The notes under the pieces: model-generated
Databases searched by the model: none
What the model saw: the letters and a program-made list of their open reading frames with translations, nothing else
Told to the model about the DNA's origin: nothing
Shown here: piece after piece, positions 35,808 through 44,127 of the stretch
Layout of the letters: each line of letters starts with the position of its first letter
Position numbering within the stretch: the stretch's first letter is position 1
Source: an uncultured Opitutaceae bacterium
Lineage (GTDB): Bacteria; Verrucomicrobiota; Verrucomicrobiia; Opitutales; Opitutaceae
Length of the DNA: 44,505 bases
NCBI GenBank assembly: GCA_903919205.1
Contig: CAIXHE010000016.1
Location: forward strand, 1 to 44,505
Direction: 5' to 3'
Made by a program: the position numbers and the translations under genes

Positions 35808-36004
35808 CCCCCTCGCTGGCGCCGACGGGTTCTTGCTGGCCGGGCTTATCGGCCGGCGTTTAGCCGGCCCTGCAGGCTTCCGGCGGGCACCCGTCCTCTG
35901 CTGGCTCAAGGGCCCAAGTCTCGCAGCGCGTGCTTGCCTTGGAGCGAATCCTGCAGGCGATTATTTTTCGTGGCTACGCCGGCCCCCTTTGCTAGGGTTC
36001 TGGC
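35808..36004. other. Intergenic stretch with a terminator-like hairpin
   Basis: These 197 bases separate the GH16 gene from the ankyrin gene. GGCCGGC (35851-35857) pairs with GCCGGCC (35863-35869) around GTTTA, and further GGCC-rich arms flank it. The hairpin lies 43 bases after the GH16 stop without a T-run, so it is a plausible transcript end. No small gene is visible. The change in base composition begins here. Confidence 0.5.
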
Positions 36005-36670
36005 ATGAACAGGCGGCCTAGGAACGAGATGCTCGCTGCGCTCGTCTTTGCGTCCCTTGTCATTCCCGCGCTGGCCCTCTCGGTGCTTCCGGCGCCGGAT
36101 GGGAACCATACCGCCTTGCACAGGGCCGCCGAGGAGGGCGACGCGTCGGCGGCCCGGGCGATCATGGACGCCATGCCCGAGTACGAACGGCGGTCCGCGC
36201 TCGACCGGCTCGATCGCCAGGGCATGACTCCTCTGGGCTACGCCGCGCGCCTGGGAAGTGTGTCCCTGGTGCGGCTGTTCGTCGAGTCGGGGGCGTCCGT
36301 GGATCTGTGCGACCCACACGGTCGATGGACGCCGCTCATGGAGGCCTGCGACCAGCAGCACGCCGACGTGGTGCTTTACCTGCTGGAGCACGGAGCCAAC
36401 CCGAACGCCGTGAACCACGACGGCCGCTCCCCGCTCGTTCTCGCGTTGAACGGCGGGGTCTTCATGCAGTACGGCCCGAAGGGCGACCGGAACGCGACGA
36501 TTGAGGCCCTCCTAAGAAAAGGGGCCACGCTCTCGTCCCTGATCGCGGCTTACGATGCCCTACGAGCAACGCTCGGGAACCAGGCGGCGAAAATCGAATC
36601 GCTCGAGGCCGAGAACGCGCGCCTGAGGGACCTCGCCAAGAAACCAGCGCCCGAGGCCAGCAAGCCATGA
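36005..36670 (+). CDS. Exported ankyrin-repeat protein with coiled-coil tail
   Basis: A 221-residue protein. A signal peptide or anchor (MLAALVFASLVIPALALSVL) leads to about four ankyrin repeats (residues about 35-170): TALHRAAEEGD, TPLGYAARLGSVSLVRLFVE, TPLMEACDQQHADVVLYLLE and SPLVLALNGG. The last 45 residues form a heptad-rich helix (AAKIESLEAENARLRDLAKK), probably a coiled coil. It should be a periplasmic or membrane-tethered scaffold. The partner is unknown. The next gene, a membrane protein, follows after 111 bases. Confidence 0.85.
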   Translation: MNRRPRNEMLAALVFASLVIPALALSVLPAPDGNHTALHRAAEEGDASAARAIMDAMPEYERRSALDRLDRQGMTPLGYAARLGSVSLVRLFVESGASVDLCDPHGRWTPLMEACDQQHADVVLYLLEHGANPNAVNHDGRSPLVLALNGGVFMQYGPKGDRNATIEALLRKGATLSSLIAAYDALRATLGNQAAKIESLEAENARLRDLAKKPAPEASKP

Positions 36671-36781
36671 CGCAGCATCGAAGCGCGGCCCAGGTCGCTA
36701 CTGCCTCCGATGCAACCGGTCGTGCAGCGCCGGCCTTCCCCTCTGGGGAATGATATCTGGGCGCGGGGCACTGCTGGAACC

Positions 36782-38086
36782 ATGAAAAATTCCCAGGCTG
36801 CGTACCGTTTCGCTTTGTTGGCCGGTGCCCTGGGTTTGCTGCTGCTCTCGGCGATGGGATTTCTGGCGAGCTACCTCTCGGTCCGCCTTCCTGAGCGGAT
36901 AAGGCCCCTCTATGGCCCGGGTGTGGACGGAACCCTCGTGCTTCAAACCGTCAGAACGGAACCCGGGGGGACCGTCCTGCTGAGGGACAATGGATTGAAC
37001 CTCGAGCTGGGACTGTTCGCGTTCGGCCTGTTTCTCCTCTCAATCAACGCGGCCGGGCGGGACGCTACAGGCGATCGCGCGGGGCCCGTGGATCGCTTGC
37101 TTCTGCGCCGCCCCGAGCGCGTCGGCGCGGCCCTCATGATCGGGCTGCTCTTGCTCATGTACCGTCCTCTCGTTGCCGCCTTCAGCCACCCGGTGGGTTC
37201 GCTCAGCGAACTTTCGGGGGGAGGACTCACGGTCGTGCACGGCGTTCAATTCTTCCCTCCCTGGTCCCTTCTGGCGTGTGCGGCTCTTGCAGCCTGGATC
37301 GCGATAGCGGGACTGGCGGGTTCGGCCACGAGCACTCCGCTCGCCTTGGGCTCCCTTTGCGTCGCCGCGCTGGTCTACCAGTGCAAGGACGTGCGGTTCC
37401 ACGGGAGTGCGGCTGACGCGGTGGCGGCTTTCGAGGGGGAGCACATGAGCTTTTTCCAAACCGCCGGCCCCTTGCTCTTCGGCGCAACCGGTCAGGACGA
37501 CCAGACGATCCACATGGCCGCCGTGACGCCTGACCTCGTGCGAGAGCTCGACAGGCAGGGCAGGGAGGTGCTCGCGCCGAAGGAGGACGAATTGCCGATG
37601 CCCGGCCTGCTTCCGCTCGTGCTCCTGCTGGCCACCGCGGTCACGGGATGGTGGAGGCAGAGGCGGATGCTCCCCGGCCAGAGCGACGCCTTCGAATGGA
37701 CCCCCGTCGTGTTCGGGACCGTCAACCTCTATATGGTCCTTTGGTTCGTCGCGGTCACCCATGGGGTGCTCACCCCTGTCTCTGCGGATCCCAACGACCC
37801 GCCTTCCCCCTGGGCGCTGGTGCTGGGCATCGGGCTGCTGGCGCTTACAGCGGTTCCGTTCAGCTGGATGCTATGCCTGCGGATGCAGCGCTCCCCTTCG
37901 GCGCCCTCGGCGCTCGCGTCCCGCTGGGGGGCGGTCTTTTACCTCGTTCACTTGGCGGCTGTCGGAGGCGTGTTCCTGGTGAGCGAGCACACGCCGGGCA
38001 GCCCCGTCGGCCTCTGGCTGCTCACGTATATCGGCCTTGGGACCCTGTGCTGGAGGGCCTCGGTAAGCCCCGCGCGGACGGCATGA
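36782..38086 (+). CDS. Nine-TM membrane protein of unknown function
   Basis: A 434-residue protein from the ATG at 36782; an upstream ATG at 36710 would add 24 residues without family support. I count about nine hydrophobic segments: near residues 10-32, 80-95, 118-135, 165-185, 290-305, 325-345, 360-380, 393-410 and 415-430. A soluble loop between residues about 190 and 285 contains CKDVRFHGSAADAV and ATGQDDQTIHMAAVTPDLV, which resembles periplasmic parts of ExbD/TolR-type proteins in flavour only. It overlaps the next gene by ATGA, so the two products are probably made together and may form a complex. Confidence 0.78.
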   Translation: MKNSQAAYRFALLAGALGLLLLSAMGFLASYLSVRLPERIRPLYGPGVDGTLVLQTVRTEPGGTVLLRDNGLNLELGLFAFGLFLLSINAAGRDATGDRAGPVDRLLLRRPERVGAALMIGLLLLMYRPLVAAFSHPVGSLSELSGGGLTVVHGVQFFPPWSLLACAALAAWIAIAGLAGSATSTPLALGSLCVAALVYQCKDVRFHGSAADAVAAFEGEHMSFFQTAGPLLFGATGQDDQTIHMAAVTPDLVRELDRQGREVLAPKEDELPMPGLLPLVLLLATAVTGWWRQRRMLPGQSDAFEWTPVVFGTVNLYMVLWFVAVTHGVLTPVSADPNDPPSPWALVLGIGLLALTAVPFSWMLCLRMQRSPSAPSALASRWGAVFYLVHLAAVGGVFLVSEHTPGSPVGLWLLTYIGLGTLCWRASVSPARTA

Positions 38087-40956
38087 GTGCGAAAAGAGCC
38101 ACGTTCTACCTCTTCATCCTGGTCCTGCTGGGCAGGGTGCCTGCTCGCGCCTATGACGAGTCGGTCCATCACGCGGTGCTCCAGGTGCTTGCTCGGAACA
38201 TGGGCTATTCCCCCCAGGCAGCGGCTCTGATCGCCGATGCGTCCCAGAGCATGGACGACCAGGACCGGCTCACCGCCTTTTCCCAATCTAAGGTCGCCGA
38301 CGAAGCCCGGTCTCTCTTCACGGACTTGCCCAGCTCCCCTGCGGAAAAGTGGAAGGTGGTCAGCGAGCGCGCCGTCAATTTGGACCACATGTGCGCCGGC
38401 CAGATTTACCACGCGCTGACCGAACACCGCTCGGAGGTCGAGCAGCTCCACCTTGCTAGGATAAACCGGGCGCTTCAGGATCCGGACAAGCACAACCTCG
38501 CGATGGTGTATCTCGGGGAGTATCTGCATTTCCTGAGCGATTCGGTGGTGCACCCGGTCAATCCCATGCTGGGTCACGCGGCTGAGTTGGACGTCCCGGA
38601 CCGGCCGGAGGATGACGTAGCCAAGTTCCACAGCGCGTTGCTCCTGATGAAGGAGAAATTGGCTCAGTTCGATAGCGGCGAGGTCAAGTCCACCAACTGG
38701 CAATATGACTCCCATGGGGCGATGACGGTCCCGGTCGCCTCCCGCTCGAGCACGCTATCAAATTTGGACAAGGAGCTGGCCCAGACGGTCGTCGACCATA
38801 CGTTCAAGCCCAACCGCCTGCAGCAGGTAGACGAGGCCGCGAGGACGGGCAACGCCGACTTTTGCCATGTATTTGACGAGCAGCGGGAGCGAATGCTGGT
38901 GGTCACCCTCAGCGGCTTCGTGCAGGACCACATCTCTGAGTACGCCCAGCTGGAGCGGGAAAACCTGAAATTGGACGGCGAGGAGGAAGCGGTCGGACCA
39001 GCCCAAAACGGCTTCCAGGCACACCGAACCATCGTGATGGATGGGCAGGGAGAACCGCTCAATGACGACTACAACGTCTCGCTGTTTGGCAAGGTGCAGA
39101 CGATCGAGAACACCGGCTCGTTCTTTGGAGCTGCCTCATCGCCCGAGCTCGTGAGTGAACGTCGCACCGAGGTGCTCACCGCGGGGGCGCTCGCCTTCCG
39201 CGAGCCCGCAGAGGCTGCGTTTAGAGCCCTCGTGAGTCCGTCGGTCTCCGAGGCCGCCAACGGCCTGCCCTATCGGGCGGTGACCGCAATCGGCAGGACG
39301 ATGTGGACACTTCCGAAGAGCCCGGGCGGGGTCGCGCTCAATCCCCGCCTCGCCCTGCCGGAGTCGGTCGACGGCGTTCGCGAGATTGCAGTCGAGGATG
39401 ACGGGGTCACGCTCGTCACCGACAGCGGCCGCTATCCCGTGGACTCTGTCGACCCGCAAAGCTTCGCGACCATCTTGCGTTGCGTGAGCGCCGGGCAGAT
39501 CCCGTTCATCACCATCGGATCGGAGCCGTCGGGAAAGCCCGGCTTCGCGAGGGTCACCTACTCCCCGAGCCTTATAGGAACCCGGGAGGGAGCGCTGCTT
39601 TACCGCGCCGACATCCAGTTCAAGGCCATCTTCGCCCATTATCCGTTCGGGACCGACCTGCATCTGAACACCGCCAGCGACGCCCTAGCCGGGGGGTTTC
39701 CCGGCTCCGGCGGCGAATTCATGCGGCTGTGGATCACCTCGTCGGATATCGCGCTTAGGCTCGAGGGGGGGCACCTGACGCCAGAGCGCAACGGCATGAG
39801 GATTCAATCCGAGACGACCCTCATGGGGGACGTGGTGGAGGATCCCACCATGGATCGCTACGCGCGTAAACTGACCGACAACTGGGACGCGATCGCATCC
39901 GACCTTCCTGAGTTTCGAGCCGTGCAGGAGCTCGCCCTCGAGACGGCGCTGGCGTTTTGGGTCAGGGAGCACCGCGTGCCGGTAAGCGAGATCATCTGGA
40001 CCATTCCCGACAAGGGAGACTTCACGCCGGAGTTCGCGCCCCTGGTCGCGTTCAGCGGAGCCTCCCAGGGAGTGTGCGGGGGCGTGTCGCTGGCACCCGA
40101 GGATCGCTATTCCGCCTCCGGGCACGCCCTTTTTCACCAATTGGCGGCCCTCGTGGACGCGTGGGAGAGGTCCAACGGATCGGGACTCGTGATCCGCACC
40201 TTGATGGCCGGCGTGGCGGGAGGACTGGGATTGGCGGTTGTGGTTTTCTCCGGCACGTGGTTTTGGGCGCTCCAGAAGCAGGAGATCAATGGGAAACGGG
40301 TGCGCCTGCGCTACCCGCGCGCACTCGGTATCTGGGCCCTATTCCTACTGCTACTGGCTGTCCCGGGAGTCATCGTTTCCCCGTTCCTGGTCGGAAGAGC
40401 CCTCTGTCGGTTCGACAGAGAATTCTTGGGCCTGTCGGCCACGATGGTCGCCGCCCCTCTGATCTTCTACTGGCTGGTGCCCCGCCTCGTGCCGAGTGTG
40501 TCCGGCCGAAGGCCCGACGCGTGGACGTTCGTGCTGGCCCTGTGGGCGCCTCTCTTCACGGGACTGTGCGGAACCTGTGCGGCGCTGGCCACGGTCGCTC
40601 TTGTCGGAGTCGTGCCGTCGGTCACGACGGACCGCGTGTTGACCGCCGAACTGGCGCCGCTGGACTGCCTAACCCAAGCCACGACGAGCGTGGCGACACT
40701 CAAGGATGGCAGCTTCGAATGGCTGCCGTTTTCGGGCTCTATGGCCATGAGCGGGTCGCGGCAATTTGAGCGGCGTGTCGCCTCCGTCGACGACGACCAG
40801 GAGTCGCTGACGTTCGGCACCACGGGCAGGGACGTGCTGTTTCCGGGAGCGCCCATGCGGCGGATCCACTGGCCCGAGGACGTGGAGGTCGACCCGGGAA
40901 CGAAGCAATTTTCCGTGGACGGACGTCCCCCCTACGAAACTGAAGAGCCGCGGTAG
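38083..40956 (+). CDS. Exported protein with zinc-PLC-like N-domain and C-terminal membrane region
   Basis: A 957-residue protein I do not recognise as a whole. A signal peptide (FYLFILVLLGRVPARA) exposes an N-terminus YDESVHH (His29, His30). Further ligands follow: Asp59/Asp61, His102, His110 and YLGEYLHFLSDSVVHP with His149, Asp153 and His157. This all-helical HxxxD spacing recalls zinc-dependent phospholipase C and S1/P1 nuclease folds. Residues about 170-690 are of unknown fold. Four TM helices lie near 700-725, 745-770, 785-808 and 815-848, and a soluble tail ends it. ATGA overlap with the upstream membrane protein implies a two-component envelope system. Hydrolase activity is inferred from pattern only. 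Confidence 0.78.
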   Translation: MSAKRATFYLFILVLLGRVPARAYDESVHHAVLQVLARNMGYSPQAAALIADASQSMDDQDRLTAFSQSKVADEARSLFTDLPSSPAEKWKVVSERAVNLDHMCAGQIYHALTEHRSEVEQLHLARINRALQDPDKHNLAMVYLGEYLHFLSDSVVHPVNPMLGHAAELDVPDRPEDDVAKFHSALLLMKEKLAQFDSGEVKSTNWQYDSHGAMTVPVASRSSTLSNLDKELAQTVVDHTFKPNRLQQVDEAARTGNADFCHVFDEQRERMLVVTLSGFVQDHISEYAQLERENLKLDGEEEAVGPAQNGFQAHRTIVMDGQGEPLNDDYNVSLFGKVQTIENTGSFFGAASSPELVSERRTEVLTAGALAFREPAEAAFRALVSPSVSEAANGLPYRAVTAIGRTMWTLPKSPGGVALNPRLALPESVDGVREIAVEDDGVTLVTDSGRYPVDSVDPQSFATILRCVSAGQIPFITIGSEPSGKPGFARVTYSPSLIGTREGALLYRADIQFKAIFAHYPFGTDLHLNTASDALAGGFPGSGGEFMRLWITSSDIALRLEGGHLTPERNGMRIQSETTLMGDVVEDPTMDRYARKLTDNWDAIASDLPEFRAVQELALETALAFWVREHRVPVSEIIWTIPDKGDFTPEFAPLVAFSGASQGVCGGVSLAPEDRYSASGHALFHQLAALVDAWERSNGSGLVIRTLMAGVAGGLGLAVVVFSGTWFWALQKQEINGKRVRLRYPRALGIWALFLLLLAVPGVIVSPFLVGRALCRFDREFLGLSATMVAAPLIFYWLVPRLVPSVSGRRPDAWTFVLALWAPLFTGLCGTCAALATVALVGVVPSVTTDRVLTAELAPLDCLTQATTSVATLKDGSFEWLPFSGSMAMSGSRQFERRVASVDDDQESLTFGTTGRDVLFPGAPMRRIHWPEDVEVDPGTKQFSVDGRPPYETEEPR

Positions 40957-40980
40957 CGGCAGGCGCCCGGCGCGTGCATA

Positions 40981-41604
40981 TCATGGCTGCGCGTCGGCGG
41001 CGCCCAGCCGGAGGACGTAGGTCCATTTGCCCGCTGGGTTCTTGTAAAAGTAGACCCATGTCTCCTTGGGTGTTCCAGGGCTGCCCGGCCTCCATGCCAG
41101 CGTTGCCGACACGGGCCCCACCCGGGCGCCCTTTGGGATGGGCCCGTGCCCCGTGCCCGTCAGCCCCACCGCGTAGTGCAGCTGGGTTATCGACGCCCCG
41201 GGCGGAGTGGCGCTCCTGAACGCTTCGCTGGCCGTCCGGCTGAGGACATATTCGCCGATTCCCGGAAACGTGTAGCCCTCCGATTGGAGCGACGATTTCA
41301 CCAGGATGCTGAGCGTCACCCCGGCGAAGGCTACGACGCAGGCCGCGCCACCGAGCACCCTCAGGGAAAATCCTTGTATCCATGCGCGAAGCCTCTTGGG
41401 GGCTGCGAAGACCACGAGAACGCCGGAGAACAGCAGGTTGCCGGCAAACACAAAGGGCATGCCAAACGCGCCCGACTCCATGGCCAGGAGCGGTTCCTGG
41501 GTAGAGGCGCTGTAGAGGGGGTAAAAAAGCCCGGCCGTCAGCACGCACGCCAGGGCGAACACCAGCGTCTTGCCGATCGAAACAAGGACGAGCCTAATGA
41601 TCAT
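40981..41604 (-). CDS. Three-TM membrane protein with soluble C-terminal domain
   Basis: A 207-residue protein of unknown function. Hydrophobic segments lie at about residues 2-27, 42-65 and 78-98. The remaining 110 residues are soluble and beta-rich (TQLHYAVGLTGTGHGPIPKG, ATLAWRPGSPGTPKETWVYF), possibly a small external domain. The ATG at 41604 is preceded on its strand by TTGGAA as a weak ribosome site. The frame is open upstream but without coding character. Its end converges on the large PLC-like gene with a 24-base gap. Confidence 0.72.
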   Translation of the reverse strand: MIIRLVLVSIGKTLVFALACVLTAGLFYPLYSASTQEPLLAMESGAFGMPFVFAGNLLFSGVLVVFAAPKRLRAWIQGFSLRVLGGAACVVAFAGVTLSILVKSSLQSEGYTFPGIGEYVLSRTASEAFRSATPPGASITQLHYAVGLTGTGHGPIPKGARVGPVSATLAWRPGSPGTPKETWVYFYKNPAGKWTYVLRLGAADAQP

Positions 41605-41836
41605 TTCCAAGTGAGTCCCCGGGCCCTTCAGTGACCCCAAGCCGGGCCCTGTACTAATGCGGACCCGCGCCGACGTCGATACTTTGAAGGATGGCAGGGG
41701 CTTAGGAACGCTCTGCGTGGCCGGCCACGATGCGCTTCCGCGCCCTGGCAAAGATCGAAGGCCGACGGCTCTGCGTATCTTCGCTCTTGCTGTGGGTCCG
41801 GGCTTTAGGGACAGAATACCCCGTCGATTTTCCACC
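41605..41836. promoter_or_regulatory. Divergent spacer with repeated 17-base motif
   Basis: This 232-base spacer lies between the leftward 3-TM protein and the rightward zinc-site protein. It carries CCGGGCCCTTCAGTGAC at 41619-41635, identical to 7178-7194, and a nearby second copy of CCGGGCCC (41643-41650). The rightward gene's frame is open through most of it, but that translation has no recognisable content. Confidence 0.4.
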
Positions 41837-42436
41837 ATGAGCCTAGGCGACAAGTTGAAGGGTCGGAAGGTCTGCCCCGTGTGCAAAGGCCCGGTCGACA
41901 CCGTGCTTGTCCCGGACGCCCTGCTCTGCAGGACCTGCGACACCTACCTCGAGATGGTCGATGGGGCGCTGCGTCCTATCGCGGAGGACTGCGTGGCTCC
42001 CAGGCATGTATTCGGTGCGCCGACGCCCTGGAGGGATCTTCGCGCCGTTACGTTCCCCGGCCTGATTGCGCCGCTGCCGGCTCTATTAACGGACCTGGCA
42101 CTCGAGAAAAGGGCCGGGGTTCGCCTGCTCGAGGCGCAATGGCCGAACGGCTGCTGCGTGTGCGCAGGCGCGGCCGTCCGCAAGGAACGGCAGGCGCGAG
42201 TGGTGATCATCCCGCGCGAGTGGGGAATCTTCAACATCGGGACGCAGCGGGTGACGCTGGTCGCGGATGGAATACCCCACTGCGCGGAGCACTCCGGGGG
42301 CGTGGTGTTTGACCGCGTCTCGTTTGCGATCACGGCGGGGGACCCGGCCTTTGGCCTGGTCTTTCGTTCGCTCGGCTACCGAAACAAGTTCAGGAAGCTC
42401 AATCCATGGGCGTGGCGTGGGCTGCCGCCCGTCTGA
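41837..42436 (+). CDS. Protein with two predicted zinc sites, function unknown
   Basis: A 199-residue cytoplasmic protein. CPVC (Cys13, Cys16) and CRTC (Cys31, Cys34) make a zinc ribbon at the N-terminus. A second likely site combines CCVC (Cys106/107 and Cys109) with HCAEH (His148, Cys149, His152). Between and after them are beta strands (ARVVIIPREWGIFNIGTQ). Such ribbons occur in nucleic-acid and protein-binding factors, but no enzyme motif is visible. The ATG at 41837 is chosen because residues before it lack any family-like content. Its end faces the minus-strand glycosyltransferase gene 36 bases away. Confidence 0.75.
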   Translation: MSLGDKLKGRKVCPVCKGPVDTVLVPDALLCRTCDTYLEMVDGALRPIAEDCVAPRHVFGAPTPWRDLRAVTFPGLIAPLPALLTDLALEKRAGVRLLEAQWPNGCCVCAGAAVRKERQARVVIIPREWGIFNIGTQRVTLVADGIPHCAEHSGGVVFDRVSFAITAGDPAFGLVFRSLGYRNKFRKLNPWAWRGLPPV

Positions 42437-42472
42437 AGCCGATCGCCCGCCGGTTGCGCCGGAAGGCGCCGA

Positions 42473-44125
42473 TTAAAGGGTGGATAGGGCCTCGAGGCGC
42501 CGGCGATAGCGCAGGCCGATCACCTCGGGCGAAAAGCGCTCCTCGATGGTGCGCTGAGCGGCCGCACCCAGCCGGCGCGCACTGTCGGAATCGGACACGA
42601 CGAGGCGCATCTGCTCGGCCGCATGATCCACGTCGGGATCGGCCCACGTGGATCCCTTGCTGTAGGGTCCGTGGTTCTCGGTGAGGGTCACGAGGCTGTA
42701 GCGCACCGGGAAGCCGTTGGTGCGGTCGAGGTACTCGGCCGTGGCGGACCAGTCGGTGGCGATCACCGGCTTGCCGAGGTACATGCACTCGGCGACGGCG
42801 AAGCCGAAGCCCTCGGAGCGATGGAGCGACACGAAGCAGTCGCAGGCGGCCTCGAGCGCGTAGACGTCTGCGCGGGAGAGGGTCTCGTTCAGGATCCGCG
42901 TGTCGGGCAGGTCGGCCACTGCGAGCTTGAGGGCCTCGAAGTCGGCCGGGTTCAGATCCGCATTGTGCACCTTGATGACCAGCGTGGCCCCCACGCCCCC
43001 AAGTCCGGAGCGGCGGAACGCCTCGATCGCCGCCTGAGGGTTCTTGCGGGCCGTGTAGGAGTTGAGGTCGAAGAGGCAGAGGAACAGGAACCGGTCCGCC
43101 GGGAGCCCGAAGCGGGTTCGGAGCACCTCGGAGCTCTCGGTCGGCCGCTCGAAGCGGACCGAATGCGGCATCGTGATCACGGGGAAGAGAGGCTTCAGCG
43201 AGATCGACTCGCGCACGAAGTTGCTCGGGCACCAGATCTCGTCCAGGTAGTCGAACGAGGACGTCCATGCATCCGGGAACTCGGGCAGCTCCCACGCGAA
43301 GTACCCGATGTTGTAGCGGTCCTTGCGGAAGGCGGCCCCGTGGTGGTGGTCGATGTCGCGGGCCACGGGGGGGTCGATGTGGAACACGTTCACCCCGTAG
43401 GGATTGTCGACCTGGAGCCGGGAGGCGAAGGTCGAGTCGCCTAGCGGGTTGCGGCAGTTGAGCTTGAGCGGGACCAGCGCCACCGGCAGGGCCGCCGCGT
43501 CGCAGGCGCGCGCCATGCAGCGCGCGGACTCGCCGATGCCCAAATCCGCCGTCAGGAACCCCACCACGTTCATGCCGGTGCGCACGTGGGCCCGGGCGAA
43601 CTCGACGCAGTAGGGGCTCTCCCTCTTGGAGAAATCGTAGATCTTCTCGCCCTCGCCGGACTCGATCGAGAGGAGCCTGAGCTGCCGGTTGCGGTTCTGC
43701 GGCCGGTAACGCTGGAGCGCGCCGAGCTTTGTCACGCGCCCGGCCCAGGCGAGGGCGTTCGTCACCCAGACGCCGTGCAGGCGCAGGTAGAGCACCGAGC
43801 CCTTGCTCGCGTACGCGGGATCGAGCGGGAGCGTCGCCTGCCAGGGACCCGCGGCCCTGGCCCTCACCCGCTCGACGCTGCGCCCGTCGACAAAGAGCTC
43901 GAGCTCGGGCCATCCGGCCTCGACGCCCTTGGCCTCGGGGTGCGCCACGAACTCCCCGCGCAGCACGACCGAGCGGATGTCGCTGGTCGGCGGCAGCCGC
44001 ACGACCGCCGTCTCGCGGATCCACGCCGAGTTCGTGCGGAACTCGTCGAAGTAGATCCCGGAGAAGCGGGTGAAGCGCCTCTGGAAGGCGCCGCCGTAGG
44101 GCGGGGTGCGGGAGGGTCCGGACAT
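42473..44125 (-). CDS. Glycosyltransferase (GT4-like) with N-terminal beta domain
   Basis: A 550-residue protein. Residues about 20-170 are beta-rich (DIRSVVLRGEFVAHPEA, PELELFVDGRSVERVRARAA), probably a carbohydrate-binding-like sandwich. The transferase part starts at MNVVGFLTADLGIGESARCM near 195. Then come EIWCPSNFVRES, FDLNSYTARKNPQAAIEAF and the donor block HRSEGFGFAVAECMYLGKPV followed by IATDWSATAEYLD. The ATG at 44125 lies two bases after the stop of the GT2 gene upstream, so both are one transcript. Enzymes with this build are found in O-antigen and capsule loci. The sugar is unknown. Confidence 0.85.
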   Translation of the reverse strand: MSGPSRTPPYGGAFQRRFTRFSGIYFDEFRTNSAWIRETAVVRLPPTSDIRSVVLRGEFVAHPEAKGVEAGWPELELFVDGRSVERVRARAAGPWQATLPLDPAYASKGSVLYLRLHGVWVTNALAWAGRVTKLGALQRYRPQNRNRQLRLLSIESGEGEKIYDFSKRESPYCVEFARAHVRTGMNVVGFLTADLGIGESARCMARACDAAALPVALVPLKLNCRNPLGDSTFASRLQVDNPYGVNVFHIDPPVARDIDHHHGAAFRKDRYNIGYFAWELPEFPDAWTSSFDYLDEIWCPSNFVRESISLKPLFPVITMPHSVRFERPTESSEVLRTRFGLPADRFLFLCLFDLNSYTARKNPQAAIEAFRRSGLGGVGATLVIKVHNADLNPADFEALKLAVADLPDTRILNETLSRADVYALEAACDCFVSLHRSEGFGFAVAECMYLGKPVIATDWSATAEYLDRTNGFPVRYSLVTLTENHGPYSKGSTWADPDVDHAAEQMRLVVSDSDSARRLGAAAQRTIEERFSPEVIGLRYRRRLEALSTL

Positions 44126-44127
44126 GC

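Noticed and set aside
36710-36781. Longer N-terminus of the nine-TM protein from the ATG at 36710
   Set aside because: The added 24 residues are polar and Pro/Arg-rich and precede a normal TM1 start at 36782; nothing supports translation there.
41657-41836. Upstream in-frame extension of the zinc-site protein
   Set aside because: The extra 60 residues lack family-like content and cover a divergent promoter region with a repeated motif; the ATG at 41837 just before the zinc ribbon is more likely.
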